A DNA stretch of 64,000 nt from positions 806,001 to 870,000 of the forward strand of contig JASJZH010000004.1 of NCBI GenBank assembly GCA_037178975.1. The letters are read 5' to 3'. Below the pieces are notes generated by a model. It had not been told where the DNA came from, made no database searches, and saw nothing but the letters and a program-made list of their open reading frames with translations. This document shows positions 1-11,827 of the stretch, in pieces. This DNA comes from Oscheius tipulae. Taxonomy: Eukaryota; Nematoda; Chromadorea; Rhabditida; Rhabditidae. The position numbers and the translations under genes were made by a program. Numbering within the stretch: position 1 is the first letter of the stretch; every line of letters starts with the position of its first letter.

Positions 1-1754
1 TTTGTCACAAATTCTTCACGGGAAAACAATATTTGTCAGAAAAGAATGGTGCCGATGAATTAGTCTTCTGTGGCTGACAACCAGTTTTTTCGAGACCAAC
101 ACACAGTAATTGTACCTAGTTTGAAGCCCCCAAGCACGACAATATTTTCAGTTGGAAAATTCACACCTCGCATCATGACTTTGAGATTTTTCTCTGTCTC
201 TTTTGATATGATAAGAGTTCATGTACTTGGGTCAAACTCTTAGGCATTGTCTGTCATTTTTGAGTCTCTGTCTCTTCCAATTATCTTCTACTTTACTTGT
301 AGTAGCGTTGAAATAATGGACTTTTGAAAAAAAAAATCACCGTTGTAACATTATTCTCGAAACCGAAAAGCTTATAACTACGGGATGAAACAAAACCGCT
401 GTCACTTTAGACTCTTTCTAGTGCTTGTACAGCTCGTAAAATATTATACTACTGATAAGAGAGGCTCTTTGCGTAAATCATCGCATGATCGTGGTTATTG
501 AAAGCTGCAGGTTCATAGCTACTACTTGAAATGAAAGATAAGTATGCACAGACGAAACAAAGTGAACAAATCCACTTAAGCTTCACCAAATTTTTATGTT
601 TTTTAAACCGTTTCCGTTACTAAGCATACAGGTCAGGACGTTATCCTTTTCTAATGAAACAAAAAGTTCATCTTTTTGTTTCATCAGAAAAGGATAACCT
701 GTCTTCAACGTTTACCTCTCCAAAATATCCACAACTTTCTTTTTTGCTCTGCTCTACGTCACTATTTCTTGTAGGCGTTAAATCACTTGTAAATCGGACA
801 TCTAACACTACACTCGAGATCCAAAGGTCTTCTACATACGCCCTGAAATACAAATCCTGGAATTTGTATTCCATTCCTTTCAAAGTGCCTCAAAGTAGTT
901 ATCGTTTCCTTGCGAAATTTCGACAAAAACATTGAACTCTCTATAGTTAGCGCATTAGTCATCCGCCTGTGTCGAATCCCAACAGGTCCTGGTTGAGAGA
1001 CAGAGAGTGAACCCTGATGCTGTTCTCTGTTTTTGGAACCTGGCTAATTTGCTTGTTGTTATAGTGACACTTTGGGAGAGAGTGATTTTATAAAGGTCTA
1101 CGGTAAGAAAAAGAGGTGGGACTATTTCATTTCTCCTCACATCAGACCCGAATTTGTATACTTGTTTCAACGACAGGCTATAGCTTTTGTTACACATTTT
1201 AAGCGACAGATCTAGCATATGGCTACTACTTACTAACTTTTCAGGGGTATACCCAAAATATGCACTCTTCTTTGTATAATGAAAAAAAAAATGAAACAGT
1301 TTCTTCCCTTCCATTCGAATGTTTCACAGTATCCATATAAGAAAAAGATATTGGGGAAGACTACTGAATAGTGTACTTGATTCATGGTGCTTACTTGTAA
1401 AACTCAATACGTAGTCAGTGTCGTACTTTATGTTTCACTCTTCCTCTGAGTTCCTTCCCGTTATTGACTATCAATGCTTCTTTGATAAACGTTCACAATT
1501 TTTCGGCCTGCTTGTTTTGAATCAGAGCTTCTGAAAGCCCAAAAGTTCAAAGTTCATTCAAATGTTTCACAAAGTTCTTATGAGACAGAGGGATTCTCCT
1601 ACTACTGCTGTGATTGGATCTTGTTATAAAGGTTTACACGACACTTCGGTTTTCGATACTTTTGTTTCACTGTTCCCGTGTATTTTTTCCCTTTTCCCTA
1701 GTTCCAGTTTCTTCGTGGTGAAATTCTAAAATACCAACTTTCCAGAAAGTTCTC
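1..1754. other. Gene-free stretch upstream of the FMO gene
   Basis: No convincing exon on either strand. Reading frames here are short and lack splice context. It carries eight or nine 21U-type motifs, five of them on the plus strand within 1163-1669. The plus strand ends with a CTTTCCAG site at about 1745, close before the FMO start. Confidence 0.5.
639..701. repeat. Short perfect-arm hairpin containing two opposed 21U-type motifs
   Basis: Arms of about 27 bp (one mismatch) separated by a 5-nt loop. Each arm contains the heptamer followed by an A-rich or T-rich run: TGAAACA at 655-661 and TGTTTCA at 677-683. The arms read TTATCCTTTTCT outward of the motif on each side. Confidence 0.75.
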
Positions 1755-4700
1755 ATGGTTCGACAGCGCAGAGTGGCCGTGATCGGCGCCGGAGCTTCGG
1801 GACTTCCCTGCATCAGGTATAGTTTTGGTCCAAAAAGTATCCAAACACCTTGCAGACATGCCCTCTTGTACAATCTGGATGTGGTCTGCTTTGAGGCCTC
1901 AGAATATGTTGGTGGTCTCTGGAGATACAGGCCCAGTGAGACAGAGAGTGAGTCTTTTAGTCCACAGAATAGTTTTCTGACGTCAAGCGATAAAACGAGA
2001 AAGTGACTCTCTCTTTTGGGGAATGAACTGTGGTCACATGGTACAAATACATTTCTAATCTTTTATTTTTCGTAAAAATAACTGCCTCTCACCGACTTAA
2101 TAGACTGCTTTCTGTATAGGACTACTATAGTGTGAAACCTAAAAAAATATTGATTTCTTAGCTATGCAAGTAACAACTTAGTTACCGTGTTTCAGTGGGA
2201 ACTGAACTACAAAGTTGTAAATCCACAGAAATCTTTTTTGTTTCACCATGTAACTATCACCTAGATATGAAGTTAATAGTAATAATAATAGTGTAACATC
2301 TAGACGAAATGTGTTCCACCAAAACCACATCGTTTACAGTCAGTTCCGTAATGAAAAGTACTGTAATCAACACGTCGAAAGAGATGACAGCCTACTCCGA
2401 CTTCCCTCCCCACCCGGACACCCCGAACTTCATGCACAACACCGAAATGTACAAGTGAGTTCGCTCCCGTACCGCTTAGGCATCTAAATTCGGCTCAAAC
2501 TGTGTGAATTGTGCCTCTGTGATAAGATGAGGCGTCACACACACACACACAGTAAAGAGACTTCTTCTTATCATGTTTTTGCAACAAAGAGGGATTTTTA
2601 CGTAGGAAATCAGAGGGACAGGGAACTGGGAGAGAGACTCTGGATCTTGATCACTAGTCATGGAAAGCCAAACTGCTCTTGCATCAAAGGAAATAGAACT
2701 TATTCATAATTTAAATCGAACAGGAAAGAACTGGTTTTGATAAACAATAGCAGTTATGGACAGCATGCTTAGCCTGATAGATTCATTTTACATTTTTTTT
2801 GTTTCTCAAGCGTTTCTTGAACGTAAGCTAGATCCCAAAACTGTTATGCTCATTTAGGAATTTGTTGAAGCAAAGAAGTTGGTTTCCGATTTGAAAGGAC
2901 TTTTGTTTCAGCATTTGGCTGTTTTTGCCGCCTTATATGAAAAAAAACCACACCAAGGTAATGACAGTAGAAACGCATTGTCGTTTTACGGTTGCAATTC
3001 TGGTCCTTGCCAGTTTCGTTGTTTCAGCAAATCCATAAAATGCCTTCCATTTTGGGAAAACCAATGTTTATACGATTTGTTCTTTTTCATTTTAACCTTT
3101 CGAAATTGGGTCTCTGTCTCTTTCTGCCTCGCTAACGCTCTTTCTCTCTGTCTCTCTGCCTCTCCGTCCATCTTTTCCCCTGTCTATCTGTCTCTCTCTA
3201 TACTGAACCCTGAACTTTTCCTCCCGGTCATATCAGTCCCAAGATAGCAGAAAATCATAAACCCTTCGTTGACAAGAACCAGTGCTGTCAAGGACCAAGA
3301 AAAATAGCGGTTGATTAGCTGACAAAAAAGGTCATGTCAGAGATCGCTGAAGCACAAAAAAGAACAGAAAAGTGAAACCAAAAAGTTTCTAGGTATCTCC
3401 GCAGCTACGCCGACAACTACGACCTGAAAAAGTACATCAAATTCAATCACAAGGTCAAGAATGTGAGCCGGAGTGAGGACTACTCAACTACCGGACAGTG
3501 GAAGGTCGAATACTACACACCGTGAGTTTTTTTAGTTTTCATAAAACAAGCATCGTGTAATTAAAAACGAGTACGATACTGGGCATAGGTAGTGTGAATG
3601 AAACAAAAAGTTCTGAATCGAAATCGGAGTAGAAAGGTCAGACGCAGGGACAGTCTGATTTTGTGAATGAAGGATACAGGTGGGGACAGCAGAGTAAACC
3701 AAAAGAGGACAAATTCCTCATTTGCGGGAAAATCGCCAAGGTGAAGCTTGAAACTGTTTAGAAAGTTGACCCACCGAACAATCGAAAATGATGGGGGGTA
3801 TAAGCTGTTAGAGTAAAACAAAACGGTTTTCTTAGAAACATAGCCTCACCACGATTTCTGGGAACTTTTCCCAGGACTATTCGGTTTCTACGGATAGGTA
3901 TATGGTCTTGATGTGATTGTTTTGGTACTGGGCACCATGAACTCGTTTCTAGATTTATAGTTTCTTGTACATTTGATCCCCATAGCATCTCTATAAGGCT
4001 TCACCTTGAAACAAAAAACTTTGCAAACTGTATTACTTGCAAAAAAAAAACTTTCAGGGAAGGAGAAGAAAGAACTGAAATCTTTGACGCTGCTCTGATG
4101 TGTTCTGGTCATCACTCAATTCCCTACACCCCGGAGCCCTGGGAGGGACAGGAAAAGTTCAAGGGCAAAATCTTTCATTCTCTTCACTACAAGGATCATC
4201 GAGGTTGGTTTTTTAAGAATCAGAAAGATTTGGCTAACTTTTTGCATCTAGTACTCCAACGACTATGTTGGCTCTCTCTCTGCAAAGATCTGCAAACGGG
4301 GAACAAGGACAAATCTTTGTATAGCCAAATCGTGAAACACAAACCTTTTTGAAATGAACAACGGACGGCTATCAAGAAGTTTTGAGGTTCAAAAGAACAA
4401 AAGAAACCACTTGGAGACATGGCACTGTTTAAAGAATGGTTACCCACTTTTGAGTAACAGTTGAAACATAACAAGAATAGTTTCTGCACAACGAAAAACA
4501 ACAGAAAACATTTTTGCTTCTTAGTAATAGCAAATTCTTGTTTCGGATACTGTGTTTCTCGAGCTCACAAAAAAACAAACCGTTTTTGAAACACAGCCTA
4601 ACCTAGATGTTTCATGACAAAAAAGCTGGTAAGACACTTTGCAACTCAAAAAGTGAAACATGATAGTATCTAAGAAGAACTCAAATCATTTAGAGGACAG

Positions 4701-7700
4701 TCACGGACTCGTGCAGAACAGTTGAAACAAGAAAAAAATTGTGAAGCATGTCACAAGCTCTTATCCATGGCTTTTATACCCGAGCAGAGTAGGAAACAGG
4801 TCAAACTTCGAAAAATAGCTCATCTTTCACTCATCGGGTGTAATAAAAGAATTTTTCTTGTCATGTGGGTAACGATTTACTGCACTATTTATCTATTGGC
4901 ATTTTATGTTTGTTACAATAGAAAAATATGCAAAGGTGTGATTTTTTAATGATTTACGAGCCGGTACGGGTGTTTTCCTAACGGGCAAGAGCAATAGCAG
5001 GGAAACAAATACGAGAATTTACTTATCGTCTCTCTGCCCTCACTGGCACTCTGATAAGAAGCTGTCAAGTACTAAAGAGGCCTCGGTCTTTTGATCGCTC
5101 TTTTGATTCCTACTCATGGTTTTGTTACAGGCTATGAGGACAAGACGGTCGTTGTGGTTGGTGTCGGAAACTCTGGTGGAGATGTAGCTGTGGAGCTGAG
5201 CAGGGTCGCTAAACAGGTAAGAAAAAGAATTTTTTTGATAGTGACCAAAGCAGCAACGAAACTAACTGAGCGATTCATATATAAGAGAAAGTTTAACTTT
5301 CGCGTTTACCTCTTTATATGCAACTTCTGCCTCTGTGAAACCTTCGTCTGTTGAGATTCCACCGACCAAAGTATAAATGTACCAAAACTTTTTGAAACAT
5401 TGTGAATCCTAATAATATCCAGGTCCATTTGGTCACACGCCGCGGTACCTGGGTCTTCAACCGTGTCTTCAACTACGGCAAGCCCTTGGACATGGCTCTG
5501 AACCGGAAATTTCTGTACAGTATTCGAAAAGTCGTTCCGGAGTACCTGCTCAGTGTCCTCATTGAGACGATGCTCAACAAGAGATTTGACCACGCCCAAT
5601 ATGGGCTTCAGCCCAGTCACCATGTCTTAAAGTGGGTTCTTAGGGGGGCTAAAGTCTAATTTTTGTGTTTCAGTGCCCACCAGACGATCAACGACGATTT
5701 GCCAATGAGAATCGCGTGTGGTAGCATCAAAATGAAGCCATCCATACAGAGGTTCAGTGACAACAATGTCCAATTTGTGGATGGGACCATTGTCAATGAT
5801 GTGGACACGGTAAGTTTTCGGTTTTCTTTGAACTCTGAAAGTACAAGTAGAGTTTTTAAATTGTCCTTTATTTGGGCTTTTCGTGAAACACAATAAGTTA
5901 TCAAAGACTATTACCAAAGCTCTTTTGACTGTACGCTTGTTTCAATATTGAAATATAGACTTTTCTTGTTTTGGAAGCAATAGTTATTGAAACATGATAA
6001 GCTGAAATTGTAATCGATGAAAAAAAAACTTATCTTTTCTCCTTCAGGTAATTCTAGCCACCGGCTACAACTTTGAGTTCAAGCTCTGCGAAGGCGGCAA
6101 GCTATTCCCTGTCGTCGAAAATGAGGTCGATCTCTATTTGAACATGTTCCCTCTGGAGACGGCCGATCACAATTCGCTCGCCATAATCGGTCTCATCCAG
6201 GTACTATTTCCACTTGTCTCACCCGTACCGTCTCGGTTTTCAGCCCTTCGGATCAATCGCTCCAGTTTCCGAGATGCAAGCACGTGTATTTTTTGAAAAT
6301 TTTGCCGGAACGAGACATATTCCGTCGAGAAAACAGGTGAGAACTGTTTTTTGCTTTTTTTTTGGAGGGGATCTTTTCTCCAAAAGTTTGATCAGCACGC
6401 TATTTTGGTTTCATCGCTCCCATATAATGAGTGCCCGTTAATGAAAGTCATTGAGTGGTACATCTTCAGTGAATAATGTTAAACATTTCCAGATGCAACA
6501 CAACGTGGCAATGAAAAAGAAAGATCTCAAGACACGATATGTACACAGCAGGAGGCATACTATTCAGGTTTGTTCTTTTGCGAGCCAGCCTATAAAAACT
6601 GTCCCTGTCAGGTTACTTACGCTCTTGTGAAACAAAACAAGAAATAACTTTTGTAACATTTGTCATGTGCTCCCTAAACCGTTGCCCCCCCCCCCCCCCC
6701 CCCCGAGGCCTATGATCTTTTCGACTTTGGTAAAAAATATAGTACTACTATAAAATCTCTCTCTAAAAATCAATTAGTTCATAGTCCCTCATCGGTTCAA
6801 AAACGTTCGTCCATACCAGTGTCTTCTGAAGTCAGCCTACCATTCAAAGTTCTCCTGAGCCTCTCTCAATTTCAGTTGACCATGCCGAGAGCCAGAACGT
6901 AGCCGAACTGGAAAAAAAAACCAAAAAAAGTCAAAATCACACTAAATTGGGCGCTGAAACCACTTCCATTTCGGGTTGTATAGTTTTGGCTCGAACCCAC
7001 CCAAGAAAAGTGGAAAATTAGTTTCTAAAAGCTGCAAACCATCTCAGGTTGACACTAGACGTTCCATTGGGAAATACGAAAATTGTTTCACTTGAAGTAT
7101 TCAAACAGTGCAACCTATCAAAAATTGTTATATGGTCGAAGACGTTCTCCATCTCCCAATTTGCAGATTGAATTTATCGACTATATGGACGAATTAGCGG
7201 AGATTATCGACGCGAAGCCAGACTTTTTGAAGACCTTCTGGCGGGATCCGGCCCTAGCAATGAAGGTCGAGTTCGGGCCTCGTGTCTCGACCGTCTACCG
7301 CCTACAGGGCCCGAATGTCTGGGACGGAGCCCGAAAATCCATTATGTCCATTGATCAGAGGACGTATAAGGTGAGCTGAGTTGAACATTATTGTGTTTAG
7401 GGGAAAGAGTCTGTTTTTTTCTGTTTCAACACTTGGTTCCAGGTATTTTCCAGTTACTTAGGTACATGGTAAGCTCCAAACTGTCTTACTAAAAGTTTCC
7501 GGGGTTTTCCTTCTTTCAAACTTTTTTTTTGTCCAGGCTGCAAAAATAAAATTATATATCGGAACTGAGAAAACACCCAGATTTACGCGAATGGTTACCC
7601 TAAGTTTTTAACTTTTATATCTAAAGTTCATAGGAGAAAGAACATGAAATCAATACTGAAATGAGTTTTGACTTAGGGTCTCGTCATTTCATAGTTTAAG

Positions 7701-8148
7701 ACGTTACAGTTCATTTTCTTAGAATGTTTCCCCGTCCTCATATAACCAGAGAACGACAGCAAACAGCATTATACACTCGTAGTCAGAACTGAAAAATTGA
7801 TATCTCTTCCCCCATATGATATTTGAGGTCCCGTCAAGAAATGCCATAGCTCTTATCTCCGTTTATTTTGTTCTCTACGAGACCCGTCAAAATCAAAATT
7901 AACCAGGAACGAAAACTCTAATGTTGGGAGTCCCGCCACGAAAATCCCTGAAACTATTTTATTCTTTTTGTGCTCTCTGGGTCCCACAACAAAAATCCCT
8001 ATCAAAATTTTTCTATCCTTCTTTTCGTGTTTTACCTATCTATTCCCCAAGATTTCAGCCCAACTCGTACAAATTCCACTCAAAAGACTCCCTGCCAATC
8101 TGGCTCACAGCCGTCCTGATTCTACTTTTGATCGTCTCGCTCCTGTAG
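1755..8148 (+). CDS. Flavin-containing monooxygenase (FMO), 13 exons, 529 aa
   Basis: Predicted FAD- and NADPH-dependent oxygenase of soft nucleophiles (N, S), probably anchored in the ER membrane. Exons: 1755-1816, 1856-1947, 2340-2454, 3393-3521, 4058-4203, 5131-5216, 5423-5631, 5674-5809, 6048-6200, 6244-6336, 6493-6567, 7167-7370, 8059-8148; all phases agree and give 529 aa, the usual FMO length. FAD site GAGASG is at residues 11-16. The FMO signature FxGxxxHxxxY is at 167-177. The NADPH site GVGNSG is at 192-197 and ATGY is at 329-332. The last about 19 residues are hydrophobic, as in animal FMOs. The start follows a CTTTCCAG site by about 10 nt, consistent with SL trans-splicing. Intron 1 is only 39 nt, a multiple of three, so the frame stays open through it. 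The introns hold many 21U-type motifs. No breaks seen. Which worm FMO paralogue this is cannot be decided by eye. Confidence 0.95.
6685..6704. repeat. Poly-C tract (C20), intron 11 of the FMO gene
   Basis: Uninterrupted run of 20 C (G20 on the minus strand). Such tracts can form G-quadruplexes and in C. elegans are unstable without the DOG-1/FANCJ helicase. Two similar tracts lie at 42661 and 61396. Confidence 0.95.
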
Positions 8149-8194
8149 TTACTGGTCCCATCTTCCTTGCCTATATTTGTCGCCACAAAATAAT

Positions 8195-8200
8195 AATAAA
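8195..8200 (+). terminator. FMO polyadenylation signal AATAAA
   Basis: AATAAA lies 47 nt after the FMO stop codon, giving a short 3' UTR typical of nematodes. Confidence 0.7.
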
Positions 8201-8488
8201 ATGCATGTATTTGTGTCTGTATCCAAGTTTACTCGCCGTAAAAGACCGGTGAGATATGATATTTGTCTTAGCAACATGAAGTTGTGAATGAATGATACTC
8301 GCTACGGTTTGTATTCTTTTGTGTTTCACAGACGGAACTAATATGGGCGAAGGTTCTAAACCACAAAAATAGTCGACGCGTTTGAAAAAAACTAAATTTT
8401 CAAACTTTCTTTGTTACAACTGTTACGTAAGTTGCCAAAACTGTTCTTCGAATAATTACACTATCGAACTGGCATTACCAGCTATGTA

Positions 8489-8800
8489 CCTTAGGCCCGT
8501 CTGGGCCGGGCCGAGTCGATTTTCAGCGCCATGCGACTCGGGCCCAGCCGAAACCTCTTCAGGGTGCGCAAAATAAATCAGCCATTAAGTTTTCAAGGTT
8601 ACATTTTATAGCTTTGGTGCCAAAGTTGTATAGCAGAAAAAATTCTACAACTTTGCAGAACATCACAAAAAGGAAAAATGCAACCTTGACCGTGAACTTC
8701 GTTGGGCACTCTGAGCGCTGAAAATGGTTTCAGTCCGACCCGAGTCGCAGGACGCTGAAAATCGGCCCTGCCCGAGACATGTCTGATTGTGTTTTCATAG
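8489..8800. repeat. Palindromic non-autonomous element, family A, copy 1
   Basis: Left part (GGGCCGGGCCGAGTCG then GATTTTCAGCGCC) reappears inverted at the right end, and the centre has CAAAGTTGTA facing TACAACTTTGCAGAACATC. Arms are diverged but recognisable over more than 60 bp. Related copies lie near 31022, 39575 and 61291. No coding capacity. Looks like an old MITE-type foldback element. Confidence 0.65.
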
Positions 8801-9008
8801 GCCCCAGAGAGAGTTCGACACAATACAAAACTCTTAAATTCCTTGTTTCATACAAGGTTAAAATGAAAGGCTGAAAATGATATAGCAAAGAAGTTAACAG
8901 CATTCTGAAAACCGAGTCAACTGAACAAATTACTGAAAGAAAGAGTCAAAAGTAAAATTTATATTAGAAGCATCCTCAAACGTTTTTCAAAAGTTGCTCC
9001 TCCAATTC

Positions 9009-9497
9009 TTACATTCCAGCAGTGTGACAGAAACAGGTACCGCTGCTGGCGACATCATTGAAATAGCTCGGGAACTGAGTTGCTCCAGCATAGGCGATGA
9101 AGGTAAATCCACGGTATTGATCGCTAAATAATTATTTTTGAGTAGAAACCTAGACTCACTCGGAGAAGAGGGTCGCTGTGCAGTTTTCTTTCACTTGAAT
9201 TGACGATCCCTAGACGGAAATCATTGGTAATAGACTGCTTGTTACCTGATCGTTCATCGCATTGCCGAAGTTGTTGTTGAAGCCGTCAATAGTGACAAAG
9301 TTGTTCAAACAGTTGATATCTTGGAACAGGACAGCACAGTGATCTCCGAGAACTCCCGGATCACAGTTTGCGTTGGAGAGAGCCACAAGGGCGAAGAAAC
9401 TTGTCAGGAACAGTAGTGAGTTCTGAACTGTTTCTGTTTTCCATCCAGAAGTTTGGTTCTGTTTGTTGCTGCACCAAAGTTGACGGAAACTAACCAT
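9009..9497 (-). CDS. Small secreted Cys-containing protein, minus-strand palindrome copy (114 aa)
   Basis: Mirror twin of the gene at 9911-10399. Exons on the minus strand: 9495-9497 (the ATG alone), 9246-9422, 9160-9209, 9009-9123; introns of 72, 36 and 36 nt. The product opens with MNSLLFLTSFFALVALSNA, a clear signal peptide, and the mature part of about 95 residues carries six Cys (CDP, HCA, NCL, NCT, TCF, CHT), which suggests three disulphides in an extracellular domain. It differs from its twin at one visible residue (Phe for Tyr after LNN). I do not recognise the family. The one-codon first exon is inferred because GTTAGT follows the ATG and the 72-nt intron keeps frame; without it the frame stays open upstream to an ATG at 9545. 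Confidence 0.7.
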
Positions 9498-9547
9498 TGT
9501 CAGGTAGATCGAAAGGTAAAGATGATTTAGTTCTCCGATGGTCAACT

Positions 9548-9553
9548 TTTATA
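9548..9553 (-). promoter_or_regulatory. TATA box of the minus-strand secreted-protein gene
   Basis: TATAAA on the minus strand, about 51 nt upstream of the start codon, mirrored by an identical box at 9855-9860. Confidence 0.5.
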
Positions 9554-9854
9554 GGTAAAGTTGGAGTGTTAATCTGCTTTCATAAGCCATGCTAATCTTG
9601 CAGTGAGCGCATTTTCCTGTTTACTTCAGTAACCAGTCAGAGCAGGAAGTTGCTCTCTGCAAAAACGATTATGTTGCTTCTTTTGCAAACAAAACAATAA
9701 TCTAAACAGCAATCGGGGTCGAAAAGAAGCTTTTTTCTTTTTTTTTGCAGAGAGCAGACTTCCTGCTCTGACTGGTTACTGAAGTAAACAGGAAAATGCG
9801 CTCACTGCAAGATTAGCATGGCTTATGAAAGCAGATTAACACTCCAACTTTACC

Positions 9855-9860
9855 TATAAA
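9855..9860 (+). promoter_or_regulatory. TATA box of the plus-strand secreted-protein gene
   Basis: CCTATAAAAG about 51 nt before the ATG at 9911. The two boxes face away from each other across the palindrome centre, so the copies have separate but identical promoters. Confidence 0.5.
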
Positions 9861-9910
9861 AGTTGACCATCGGAGAACTAAATCATCTTTACCTTTCGAT
9901 CTACCTGACA

Positions 9911-10399
9911 ATGGTTAGTTTCCGTCAACTTTGGTGCAGCAACAAACAGAACCAAACTTCTGGATGGAAAACAGAAACAGTTCAGAACTCACTACTGTTC
10001 CTGACAAGTTTCTTCGCCCTTGTGGCTCTCTCCAACGCAAACTGTGATCCGGGAGTTCTCGGAGATCACTGTGCTGTCCTGTTCCAAGATATCAACTGTT
10101 TGAACAACTATGTCACTATTGACGGCTTCAACAACAACTTCGGCAATGCGATGAACGATCAGGTAACAAGCAGTCTATTACCAATGATTTCCGTCTAGGG
10201 ATCGTCAATTCAAGTGAAAGAAAACTGCACAGCGACCCTCTTCTCCGAGTGAGTCTAGGTTTCTACTCAAAAATAATTATTTAGCGATCAATACCGTGGA
10301 TTTACCTTCATCGCCTATGCTGGAGCAACTCAGTTCCCGAGCTATTTCAATGATGTCGCCAGCAGCGGTACCTGTTTCTGTCACACTGCTGGAATGTAA
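9911..10399 (+). CDS. Small secreted Cys-containing protein, plus-strand palindrome copy (114 aa)
   Basis: Exons 9911-9913, 9986-10162, 10199-10248, 10285-10399; phases 0, 0 and 2 agree. Splicing the ATG directly to 9986 gives a textbook signal peptide (charged start omitted, Leu/Phe-rich core, SNA cleavage site) followed by NCDPG. Six Cys and several aromatic residues follow, ending CFCHTAGM. Predicted to be secreted. No enzyme motif or known domain is visible. Last-exon start TTAG at 10284 and the very short introns are typical for nematodes. The duplicated inverted partner lies 413 bp upstream. Expression of either arm plus read-through would make long dsRNA. Family unknown. Confidence 0.72.
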
Positions 10400-10462
10400 G
10401 AATTGGAGGAGCAACTTTTGAAAAACGTTTGAGGATGCTTCTAATATAAATTTTACTTTTGA

Positions 10463-11827
10463 CCCCCGAACAGTCGTTTGGTCTTCAGTTTTAGTCGAGC
10501 TATCACAAAGTGAGCGACATCTCCATGCTGCTCTCCGCTCACAATTGACTTGTTACTAATTGTTGACTTGCCATCCTTGCTCCGTGGTCACTAACAACTC
10601 TACAAACAAACGAAGAAACAGTGTCAACCATAGACAGAATTTTATAGTTTGGATCTGATATTCGTCATAAGTTCGTTGCAACCTTCCAAAGAACTATTGA
10701 AACAGATCAGTGAAAAGTTTTACTGTCAAGAAAGTGTGGTCAGAACTGTGTCAACTGGTGATAAAGTGACAGAAGTTCATTCAATTCGACGCGTACTCTT
10801 CCTGTTGTCAATCACGACAATCTCCATCTCGTTCTATCTCTATTTCGGAATCGTCCCGAAATGTCAGTTACTCCAAGGTTTTAGACAGAGCCACATTGTT
10901 CTGGAAAGCAGGTCTTTCAGTCCTTTTCTTTGACTAGGTGATCTTAAGCTATCAAGGAAAAACGCATTTTTTCATCAACTACGTAAACATTTTGTCTCTT
11001 CGAAGAGAAACCTACATCGAGTTCTATGAACTTGTCATGAGTCCAGAGTCCATCCGCACCAGAACGAGATACTGCTGAACAAAAGTCTCCACCGCGACGA
11101 TGAGAGTAGCAGGTATCTCGGCGGCCACATTATCGCGACGCTCATATTGATTCTGTAGAAAACAGTATAAAAAAATCCTTGTCTATCTCAATGTGCCATC
11201 GAAATTTTTTTCTATTCTATGACAGTCATATAGTGAATGACGAGAGTCAAATATATATATTTCTATGTGGCTTAGGCGTATCACTAGAAGCACACTGATG
11301 TATTTGGAAGTGGCATACATCATTCTTACAACATACAATTTTTATAGGACGATCGAAAGGAAAGAAAGTTTATGGGACATTCAATAAGTGCTTGGGACGG
11401 TCAAAGTGAAAAAGAGCCATTTCAGGCTACATGTTCTCTGAACCCGTGACTTTTTTCAACATTTCTTCCACAATCTTTGGCAGTCTGAGCCGAGTTATCA
11501 GTTTCTTCCAGTCATCTCGAAAATTGGTCTCAAATGTCATTCAATCTTCGCTCAATCACTATGGGCTACAGTCTGTCTCCACTCTTTTCACCAAGAAAGA
11601 CGACGTAGAACGGAAATGATGAGAGATTACGAGATGGGCAAAAAGTGCTCTTTTGGTGTTCCTTGTCTACTGATAAAGGAAGAGGGGGAAAATTGGGGAC
11701 TGAACAGAAATGTTCCAGAATTGATACATAAAGTAAGGTGGGTATAATTTTTTTCACTGCTAGAGCTTATTCTGAATGGTGACTGTTTAGCACTTTAGCA
11801 TCTTCAAATTTTGCTCGCTCGTATAAG
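10463..11827. other. No assigned gene; possible membrane-protein exon fragments
   Basis: A plus-strand frame at about 10649-10920 contains IRRVLFLLSITTISISFYLY, a convincing signal anchor. A second frame, about 10938-11080, reads YIEFYELVMSPESIRTRTRY before a stop. I could not join them in phase, so this may be a decayed or mis-modelled type II membrane protein. A further frame at 11431-11619 has no support. Nothing else is seen. Confidence 0.25.

Larger units (their letters stand above)
8946..10462. repeat. Large near-perfect palindrome (arms about 720 bp, spacer about 77 bp)
   Basis: The left arm, about 8946-9665, is the reverse complement of the right arm, about 9743-10462; mirrored positions sum to 19408. 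By eye I see very few differences; one changes a Phe codon (minus copy) to Tyr (plus copy). Each arm contains one complete gene with its own TATA box, transcribed outwards. The near-identity indicates recent inverted duplication or arm-to-arm gene conversion. Such palindromes can also be assembly artefacts. Confidence 0.9.

Noticed and set aside
5306-5917. Minus-strand frames of 80-105 codons
   Set aside because: Antisense to FMO exons 7 and 8, whose plus-strand protein is well supported.
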